Below, one piece after another: positions 58,103-64,000 of a DNA stretch of 64,000 bases. Position 1 is the stretch's first letter. The number at the start of each line of letters is the position of its first letter. A program made the translations under genes and the position numbers. The DNA is from Dokdonella_A sp051958935 (lineage in GTDB: Bacteria; Pseudomonadota; Gammaproteobacteria; Xanthomonadales; Rhodanobacteraceae), in assembly GCF_051958935.1 (NCBI RefSeq), contig NZ_JBQCFP010000190.1, forward strand, positions 15,576-79,575, in the 5' to 3' direction. The notes beneath the pieces were generated by a model, which saw nothing but the letters and a program-made list of their open reading frames with translations, made no database searches and was not told the DNA's origin.

Positions 58103-60247
58103 ATGGTCTTCGATCCCCGCCCCTTCGCCTTGCTCGTTTATTGCTCGGCCGCCGCGTCCGTCGCGACGCCGCCGCAGACATGGACCGACGTGCGTGGCGC
58201 GCGAGCGCCATGGGACATGGCCGGGACACACGATCTTCGCCCCGCCGGCGGTGGCGCGTGGAACCCGCTCGGCCCACCCGGAGGCGATGTCGCGGTCGTC
58301 GCGGCCTCGCCGTTCGCTCCGTCGATCGTCCTCGCCGGCACGGCACCGGCCGGCGGCCCGGGTGGCAGCCTGTACCGCTCGACCGACGCGGGCGCGCACT
58401 GGACGCCCGTGCCTTCGCTCACCGGCAACAGCGTGCACGACGTCGCCTGGTCGAGCGATGGCCGCGTCTACGCGGCAACGCAGGACGGCGTCTGGAGCAG
58501 CGACGACGCAGGCAGCACGTGGACGCAGCGCGATCTCGGCGTCGACCCGCAGCTCGACGCGACGTTCTCGCTCGCGGTCGACGGCGCGACGGTATGGGTG
58601 GGCGTGTCGGCCGCCACCGGGTTCCAGAGCGTCAACCTCATGCGTTCGCTCGACCGCGGCATGAGCTGGCAGGACCGCACCCCACCGCACGCGGCGCCGC
58701 TGAACGGCACCGCGATCGCGCTCGATCCGACGCATCCGGGCACCGTGGCCGCGGGCTTTCGCGGCGACTTCGGCACCGGTGAAGTGTGGACTAGCGCCGA
58801 CGGTGGCGATCACTGGGACGACCGCAGCAGCGGCCTCCCCGGCACGCCCGTCAACGCGCTGTATTACGACGGCACGCGCCTGCTCGTCGGCGGCGGAATG
58901 AATTTCGGCTCGCAGTATTTCGGCGTGTACGCCTCGGCCGATTTCGGCCAGACCTGGACGCCGCTGCACGACGCGGGTTGGCCGCTGCAGGTCGTGACAT
59001 CGATCGCGGTCGATCCCGCCGACGCGCAGACGATCGTCGTCGCGACCGACGGCAGCGGCGTGCATCGCACGCGCGACGGGGGCGCGCATTGGGAGCTCGG
59101 CATCGGCGGCAGCGGTTCGCTCGCGGCGCAATCGGTGCACTGGGCCGCGCCGGATTCAGAGGCGTTGCTGGTCGGTACGAGCGCGCTCGGCGTGTTTCGT
59201 TCGGCCGATGCCGATGCGCCGCTCGTCGCCTCGTCGGACGGCATCTCCGAGTTCAACCTCGTTTCGATCGCCGGCAATCCCCACGATCCGGCCGAAGTCG
59301 CGGTCGCGTTCCAGGGCAACAACATCGGCGGCGTCATGAGTTCGACCGACGGCGGCGCGCACTGGACGCCCGAAGCACTGCCGCCGACGCGCTACAGCAA
59401 GGTCGCGTGGTCTCCGTCGGGCGTGCTGTATGCGATCTCGAGCGGCCCGTCGACGATCGCGCCCGAGGGCCTGTACCGACGCGAATCCGATGCGAGCTGG
59501 ACCGGCCTTGGGCCGGACCAGGGGCCGCTCTACGAATCCGATCTCGCCGCGCTCGCGTTCAGCGAAGTGGATCCCGACCTCATCCTGCTCGGCGGCTCCG
59601 ACTTCGGCGTCGCGGGCAGTGCCGGCACGGTATGGCGCTCGGCCGACGCGGGACAGACCTGGGACAAGCAGTACATCGGCGACGATGGCCTCTTCATCGG
59701 CGACATCGAGATCGTGCGCGATGGCAGCGACGAAGCCATCCTCGCGCCGTACACCGGCTACTTCTCGCCCGACCAGGGCGGCGTGCTGCGCTCCGCCGAC
59801 GGCGGTGCGAGCTGGACACCCGTGCTCGAGCAGTCGACCTGGGTGCAGCGTCCGCACGTGGGCTCATCGAGCGCCGATCCGCAGGTGTTCTACCTCGGCA
59901 TCGCGACCGGCTGGGTCACCGGCACTTTGCTGCGCAGCGACGATGCCGGTGCGAGCTGGGCACCGACCGGATGGAGCGGCGGCCCGGTCGCCGACGTCGC
60001 CTGCGACCCGACCGGCGGCGACACGCTCTACATCGCGCAGGGCGCCGGCGCCCGCGTCGCACGCTCGACCGACGCCGGCCTCACGTTCACTCCGTTCGCA
60101 GGCGGACTCGACGCGGCCGGCGCGCCTGCCGCGCTCGCGACGGTACGCGCCGGCAACGACGCGCGCCTGCTGCTCGCGACGAACGAGGGCAGCTTCATCG
60201 CGACGATCGCCGTCGGTGACGCGATCTTCGCCGACGGTTTCGATTGA
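58103..60247 (+). CDS. secreted Asp-box (sortilin/BNR-like) repeat protein with IFADGFD tail
   Basis: A 714-residue exported protein. Signal peptide MVFDPRPFALLVYCSAAASVA. The body holds about ten Asp-box repeats S-x-D-x-G-x-x-W (SSDDAGSTW, STDGGAHWTP, RSADAGQTWDK, RSADGGASWTP, RSDDAGASWAP), predicting one or two beta-propellers of the sortilin/BNR type. No sialidase catalytic Arg/Tyr set is visible, so this is probably a binding rather than catalytic propeller. The protein ends VGDAIFADGFD, the tail shared with the delta-60 and metzincin proteins. The in-frame open stretch to 57761 is not a signal peptide. Divergent from the ester hydrolase. Confidence 0.82.
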   Translation: MVFDPRPFALLVYCSAAASVATPPQTWTDVRGARAPWDMAGTHDLRPAGGGAWNPLGPPGGDVAVVAASPFAPSIVLAGTAPAGGPGGSLYRSTDAGAHWTPVPSLTGNSVHDVAWSSDGRVYAATQDGVWSSDDAGSTWTQRDLGVDPQLDATFSLAVDGATVWVGVSAATGFQSVNLMRSLDRGMSWQDRTPPHAAPLNGTAIALDPTHPGTVAAGFRGDFGTGEVWTSADGGDHWDDRSSGLPGTPVNALYYDGTRLLVGGGMNFGSQYFGVYASADFGQTWTPLHDAGWPLQVVTSIAVDPADAQTIVVATDGSGVHRTRDGGAHWELGIGGSGSLAAQSVHWAAPDSEALLVGTSALGVFRSADADAPLVASSDGISEFNLVSIAGNPHDPAEVAVAFQGNNIGGVMSSTDGGAHWTPEALPPTRYSKVAWSPSGVLYAISSGPSTIAPEGLYRRESDASWTGLGPDQGPLYESDLAALAFSEVDPDLILLGGSDFGVAGSAGTVWRSADAGQTWDKQYIGDDGLFIGDIEIVRDGSDEAILAPYTGYFSPDQGGVLRSADGGASWTPVLEQSTWVQRPHVGSSSADPQVFYLGIATGWVTGTLLRSDDAGASWAPTGWSGGPVADVACDPTGGDTLYIAQGAGARVARSTDAGLTFTPFAGGLDAAGAPAALATVRAGNDARLLLATNEGSFIATIAVGDAIFADGFD

Positions 60248-60289
60248 ATGCGTGCCGGCGCGGCGCTTCGACGCCGCGCCGGCCGCGTG

Positions 60290-61117
60290 TCAGTCGTCGT
60301 CGCGCGGCACGTCGGTGCGGCCGCGCACGCCGCGGTGATGGATGCTGCCCGAACCCTTGCTGCGCACGCTGAAGTCGCCGCCGATGTCGGACGCGTCGAT
60401 GTCGCCGGAGCCGATCGAATCGACGCGCACGTCGCGGTCGACGTGGCCGATCGTGACGTCGCCGGAGCCGACGCTGCCGATCGTGACGCCACCGCCGACA
60501 TTGTCGAAGTTGACGTCGCCGGAACCGACGCGGTCGACGTGCACGTCGCCGCGCACGTCGCGCACGACGAGGTCGCCGGAGGAGACGCTGCGCACTTCGA
60601 CGCTGCCGATGTCGCCGGCTTTCACGTCGCCCGAACTCAGCTTGAGGTCGAACAGGCCGGCGATCTTGTCCGCGGTGAGATCGCCGGAACTGCCGTCGTA
60701 ACGCAGTGACGCGACCTCGCGCACGCGCGTATCACCCGAGCCCGAGCGCACTTCGACCGCGAGCGACGCCGGCACGCGGATTTCGAGATCGACATAGGCG
60801 TAGCTCGACCCGAACCAGTTCCCGCCGCTCGAGCGGTCCTGGCGCGGCGTGATCGTGAGGCGGTCGCCGCTGCGCTGCTGGTCGACGCCGAGGTCGGCGA
60901 GCCAGGCCTCCTGCGAGGCGCAGGCGCGGCCGCGCACCTCGACCTTGGCGAGACCGGGCACGCCGACCACTTCGAGGTCGCTCGAGCCGATCTTCGCGGC
61001 GAGCGTCGTGAGGCCGGCGGCGTCGACGTCGAAGTCGTGGCGGGCGGTGAACGTGCAGTCGCTCGCAGAGGCGAACGCGGGAACCAGGGCGAACAGGACG
61101 AGGCTGAGGCGGCGCAT
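60290..61117 (-). CDS. secreted DUF4097-like beta-helix protein with GSGD repeats
   Basis: A 275-residue exported protein. Signal peptide MRRLSLVLFALVPAFASAS. From about 120 to 270 it repeats every 18-20 residues around G-S-G-D or S-S-G-D (SGSGDTRV, DGSSGDLTA, LSSGDVKA, VGSGDVNF, VGSGDVTI, IGSGDIDA), as in DUF4097/DUF2807 right-handed beta-helices. The repeated DNA makes the region prone to slippage. No enzymatic residues. Cys pair CTF and ACASQ in the N-terminal part may be a disulfide. Convergent with the Asp-box gene (gap 42 bases). Function unknown. Confidence 0.78.
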   Translation of the reverse strand: MRRLSLVLFALVPAFASASDCTFTARHDFDVDAAGLTTLAAKIGSSDLEVVGVPGLAKVEVRGRACASQEAWLADLGVDQQRSGDRLTITPRQDRSSGGNWFGSSYAYVDLEIRVPASLAVEVRSGSGDTRVREVASLRYDGSSGDLTADKIAGLFDLKLSSGDVKAGDIGSVEVRSVSSGDLVVRDVRGDVHVDRVGSGDVNFDNVGGGVTIGSVGSGDVTIGHVDRDVRVDSIGSGDIDASDIGGDFSVRSKGSGSIHHRGVRGRTDVPRDDD

Positions 61118-61217
61118 GCGTGCGGCTCCGTGGGGAATCCCTGGTTCAGATGCGGGCGCGCGCGCGAAGGTTTAAGGCCGATGCGCTAGCCTGTGGCCGG
61201 CTGCCGGAGGACCCTCG

Positions 61218-62246
61218 ATGCCCCACCCGCTCGGCATGGACCTGCCGCTGATCCAGGCGCCGATGGCCGGCGCGCAGGGCAGCGCGCTCGCGCTCGCCGT
61301 GTCCAATGCGGGGGGCCTCGGCTCGCTGCCGTGCGCGATGCTGCCGGCGGACGCGCTGCGAAGCGAGCTCGAGGCGCTGCAGGCCGGCACGACGCGGCCA
61401 TTCAACCTCAATTTCTTCTGTCACCCGCCGCCCACGCCCGACCAGGCGCGCGAACGCGCCTGGCGCGACGCGCTCGCACCGTACTATCGCGAGGCCGGCC
61501 TCGATCCGGAAGCGGTGCCCGCGGCGGTGTCGCGCGTGCCATTCGACGCGCGCACCGCGCACGTCGTCGAGGCCTACCGGCCGAGGGTCGCGAGTTTCCA
61601 CTTCGGCCTGCCCGCGCCCGACCTGCTCGCGCAGGTGAAGGCCTGGGGCGCCAAGGTGCTCGCTTCGGCGACGACGCTCGCCGAAGCGCGGTGGCTCGAA
61701 GCACGCGGCGTCGATGCGGTGATCGCGCAGGGCCTCGAGGCGGGCGGCCACCGCGGACATTTCCTGTCCGACGACCTCACGCGCCAGGCGGGGACGTTCG
61801 CGCTGCTGCCACAGCTCGTGCGCGCATTGCGCATCCCGGTGATCGCCGCAGGCGGCATCGCCGATGCGCGCGGCGTCGCCGCCGCGCTCGCGCTCGGCGC
61901 GAGCGCGGTGCAGATCGGCACGAGTTATCTCCTCTGCGACGAAGCGACCACGCATGCGGTGCATCGCGCCGCATTGCGCAGCGACGCGGCCACGCACACG
62001 GCGCTGACGAACCTCTTCAGTGGCGGCATCGCGCGCGGCATCGTCAACCGGCTCATGCGCGAGCTCGGGCCGATCCATCCGCTCGCACCGCCGGTCCCGC
62101 TCGCCGCGGCGGCGATCGCGCCGCTGCGCGCGCATGCCGAGCGCGCGGGTCGCGGCGACTTCTCGCCGCTGTGGGCCGGGCAGAACACGAGCGGTTGCCG
62201 CGCCATCGGCGCCGCGGCGCTCACGCGCGAACTCGCCGGTACCTGA
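61218..62246 (+). CDS. nitronate monooxygenase / 2-nitropropane dioxygenase family protein
   Basis: A 342-residue FMN-dependent TIM-barrel oxygenase. LIQAPMAGAQGSALALAVSNAGGLGSLP is the family N-terminus, VIAQGLEAGGHRGHF carries the catalytic His region, and PVIAAGGIADARGVAAALALGASAVQIGTSYLLCDE is the phosphate-binding loop. NQ-type motif near the end (GQNTSGCR). It oxidises propionate 3-nitronate, a toxic metabolite, to malonate semialdehyde. Start at 61218 with GGAGG 12 bases upstream. Divergent from the DUF4097 gene. Monocistronic; a REP element follows. Confidence 0.9.
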   Translation: MPHPLGMDLPLIQAPMAGAQGSALALAVSNAGGLGSLPCAMLPADALRSELEALQAGTTRPFNLNFFCHPPPTPDQARERAWRDALAPYYREAGLDPEAVPAAVSRVPFDARTAHVVEAYRPRVASFHFGLPAPDLLAQVKAWGAKVLASATTLAEARWLEARGVDAVIAQGLEAGGHRGHFLSDDLTRQAGTFALLPQLVRALRIPVIAAGGIADARGVAAALALGASAVQIGTSYLLCDEATTHAVHRAALRSDAATHTALTNLFSGGIARGIVNRLMRELGPIHPLAPPVPLAAAAIAPLRAHAERAGRGDFSPLWAGQNTSGCRAIGAAALTRELAGT

Positions 62247-62260
62247 AACACTCCATCATC

Positions 62261-62280
62261 GTCCCGGCGAACGCCGGGAC
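62261..62280. repeat. REP-like palindrome, family A (copy 2)
   Basis: GTCCCGGC / GCCGGGAC around a GAAC loop, in the 191-base gap between nitronate monooxygenase and the winged-helix regulator. The neighbouring GCGGCGTCTTTGCTTCGGGACGC adds a second inverted piece, as in the copy at 6982. Confidence 0.7.
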
Positions 62281-62437
62281 GCGGCGTCTTTGCTTCGGGA
62301 CGCATGCAACGCGCGCGTTCCGGCGTCCACCGCGGCGACGAGGATGGCGCGCGTCGACGAGTGCATCCGCGCTCGATGGTTGTCTTGCGTTCGCCGAGGC
62401 GCTTCCCGCGCGGCGCCCGCGCCGCTACGCTCGCGAG

Positions 62438-64000
62438 ATGACCCGCACGTTCCTGCGCTTCGGCGACGGTCGCATCGACATCGCCGCGCGCGAACTCTGG
62501 CGCGGCGATCGCCGCATCGACTTGCCGCCGACGGTATTCGACTGCATCGCCTACCTCGCGGCACACCGCGATCGCGCGGTCGGCCGCGATGAACTCGTCG
62601 CGGCCGTCTGGGGCAAGACCGCCGTCAGCGACACGATGCTCGGCAAGGCGATCCTCGCCGCGCGCCGCGCGACCGGCGACAGCGCGCAAGCACAGGCGCT
62701 CCTGCGCACCGTGCCGCGCTACGGCTACCGCTGGGTCGCCGCGACCACCGAGGTCACCGTGGACACCGCGATCGCACCCGCCCCCGCGCACGCGGCGCCA
62801 CCGGCCGATGGCGCGCGCGCGGCGCCCGCACGAATGCGCCGGGGGCTCGCTGCCACCGCCGCGGTCGCCGTGCTCGCGCTCCTGTTCGGCGGATTCGCCG
62901 CGCGCCGTCCGGCCCATGTCGACGCGCCGCGCAGCGATGCGGCCGCCTCCCTACGCGGCGACGCGATCGCGGTGCTGCCCGCGGATGTGCTCGCGGGCAG
63001 CGACGACGACTGGCTGCGCCTCGGCCTCATGTACCTGCTCGCGACGCGCCTGCGCGCGCACGGCCTCACCGTGATGCCGAGCGACAGCGTCGTGCGCGTG
63101 GTCGCCGGCAGCCACGGCGACGACGAGGCACGCCGACGCCTGTCCGGTTCCGCGGCGCTGCGTTCGCTCGTACTGCCCGCGGTGCGCAAGTCCGGCAGGC
63201 ATTGGGTCGTGCGCGCGGAACTCGTCGATGTCGGCGGCGCGCGCCGCGCGGTGCAGGCCGAGGGCGACAATCCGGTCGCCACGACCGATCGCGCCGCACG
63301 GCAACTGCTCGCCCTGCTCGGCCGTGCGCAACCGGGCGATGCACCGGTCGACACCGACACCGGCCTCACCGAACTGCTGCAGCGGACCGACGCGGCGCGC
63401 CTCGCCGAGAACCTCGAGCTGGCGCGTGCGCTGATCGAGCAGGCGCCGCCCGCGCTGCGCGACCTGCCCGAAGTGCGCGAACGCGCGATCCGCATCGACC
63501 TGCGCGCGGGCCGCTTCGACGCCGCGCGCGCGGCGATCGCGTCGCTGCTCGAGCGCGTGAGGGTGGAGTCCGATCCGGTCATGCACGCGCGCCTGCAGGA
63601 GAACCTCTGCGTCGCCGAACTGCGCAGCGGGCACCTCGCGGACGCGCGCCGCGCCTGCGACGAGGCGATCCGCCTGCTCGACGGCCGCGGCGAGCCGATC
63701 GCGCTCGGCCGTGCCTACAATGACCGCGGCATCCTCGAGGCGCGCGAAGGCCATGCCGACGCCGCACTCGCGGACTTCTCGCGCTCACGCGTCGCGATCA
63801 CGCTCGGCGGCGACCCGCTGCTGCTCGCCCAGCTCGACGGCAACGAGAGCACGGTGCAGATGGCGCACGGCCGTCCGGCCGAGGCGCTGCCGACGCTCGT
63901 GCGTGCGGGCGACACCTTCCATCGCTTCGGCATGCTCAACGAGTTCGTCACCTCGCTGGTCAACCAGGTCGGCGCGCACCTGCAGCTGCTGCAGCCGATC
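62438..64000 (+). CDS. CadC-like winged-helix transmembrane regulator with TPR domain, 3' end outside the window
   Basis: The frame is open from the ATG at 62438 to the last base, so 521 codons are seen and the gene continues. An OmpR-type winged helix at about 7-100 includes LPPTVFDCIAYLAAHRDRAVGRDELVAAVWGKTAVSDTMLGKAI (quoted in part) and TVPRYGYRWVA. After a Pro/Ala linker one membrane helix lies at about 137-154. The rest (160-521) is outside the membrane and TPR-like from about 330 (ENLCVAELRSGHLADARRACDEAIRLLD). The layout is that of CadC/ToxR-type one-component sensors binding DNA directly from the membrane. Signal unknown. GAGA is the only Shine-Dalgarno-like element. Confidence 0.85.
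   Translation, partial: MTRTFLRFGDGRIDIAARELWRGDRRIDLPPTVFDCIAYLAAHRDRAVGRDELVAAVWGKTAVSDTMLGKAILAARRATGDSAQAQALLRTVPRYGYRWVAATTEVTVDTAIAPAPAHAAPPADGARAAPARMRRGLAATAAVAVLALLFGGFAARRPAHVDAPRSDAAASLRGDAIAVLPADVLAGSDDDWLRLGLMYLLATRLRAHGLTVMPSDSVVRVVAGSHGDDEARRRLSGSAALRSLVLPAVRKSGRHWVVRAELVDVGGARRAVQAEGDNPVATTDRAARQLLALLGRAQPGDAPVDTDTGLTELLQRTDAARLAENLELARALIEQAPPALRDLPEVRERAIRIDLRAGRFDAARAAIASLLERVRVESDPVMHARLQENLCVAELRSGHLADARRACDEAIRLLDGRGEPIALGRAYNDRGILEAREGHADAALADFSRSRVAITLGGDPLLLAQLDGNESTVQMAHGRPAEALPTLVRAGDTFHRFGMLNEFVTSLVNQVGAHLQLLQPI

Noticed and set aside
55969..58782. 937-codon plus-strand ORF opposite the ester hydrolase
   Set aside because: Antisense shadow of a gene with six verified catalytic residues; the translation is Arg/Val/His-rich without any domain.
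1..64000. tRNA, rRNA, CRISPR arrays, prophage, transposases, integrases
   Set aside because: No tRNA-like T-loop with a partner acceptor stem, no regularly spaced repeats, and no phage or transposase motifs were seen by eye; a covariance-model search would be needed to exclude small RNAs.

Overview
The window is very G+C-rich chromosomal DNA, packed with short-gap operons on both strands. Several things suggest a gammaproteobacterium of the Xanthomonadales (Lysobacterales), most likely a Rhodanobacteraceae-like lineage. These are the class I aldolase / pyruvate kinase / pgk neighbourhood, a CysB-type regulator beside cysG and cysK, a partial kynurenine pathway with ACMSD, an alpha-amino acid ester hydrolase matching the Xanthomonas enzyme residue for residue, and large Ser/Thr kinases with periplasmic TPR or propeller domains. 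No rRNA, tRNA, CRISPR array, prophage or transposase was seen. This is core and lineage-specific chromosome rather than an island.

Layout. 1-8600: end of trmB, an SLC13-type permease with RCK_C domains, a secreted delta-60 repeat protein, a small secreted protein, a Rieske protein, a YedA-type exporter, a TraB/GumN protein and a WXXGXW protein. 8679-11518 (minus): ACMSD, a secreted hypothetical and kynureninase. 11776-16426 (minus): a four-gene MacB-like ABC exporter (adaptor, ATPase, two permeases). 16530-19735 (plus): DUF3052, FAH-family hydrolase, mscL and an M28 peptidase. 19841-24993 (minus): SPOUT methyltransferase, GNAT, and an emrR-emrA-orf-emrB efflux operon with a visible operator/promoter. 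25304-34345: a macro-domain protein and then the assimilatory sulfur block cysJ-cysI-cysH, cysB (divergent, behind a short Cys-Cys leader ORF), cysG and a cysteine synthase gene. 34417-49400 (mostly minus): TPR kinase, racemase, class I aldolase, secreted SMI1-like protein, propeller kinase, pyruvate kinase, HAD phosphatase, secreted metzincin, pgk and DUF1272. 49579-55817: OsmC, TlpA-like thioredoxin, HtrA-like protease, DUF1453, a NYN-LOTUS protein and DUF817. 55939-64000: ester hydrolase, a secreted Asp-box protein, a DUF4097 protein, nitronate monooxygenase, and the start of a CadC-like winged-helix/TPR regulator cut by the window end.

How it works together. The cys genes reduce PAPS to sulfite (CysH) and sulfite to sulfide (CysJI), make the siroheme CysI needs (CysG), and fix sulfide into cysteine, with CysB in the middle. 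fba, pyk and pgk give a glycolytic neighbourhood. Three unrelated secreted proteins share a short C-terminal IF-x-[DN]-G-[FY]-D tail, a candidate uncharacterised export or anchoring signal. The most striking unannotated element is a 35-codon ORF with consecutive Cys codons and a strong Shine-Dalgarno, whose stop overlaps the cysB start; it looks like a cysteine-sensing leader peptide. The intergenic spaces carry at least two families of palindromic REP-like repeats and G-rich microsatellites.
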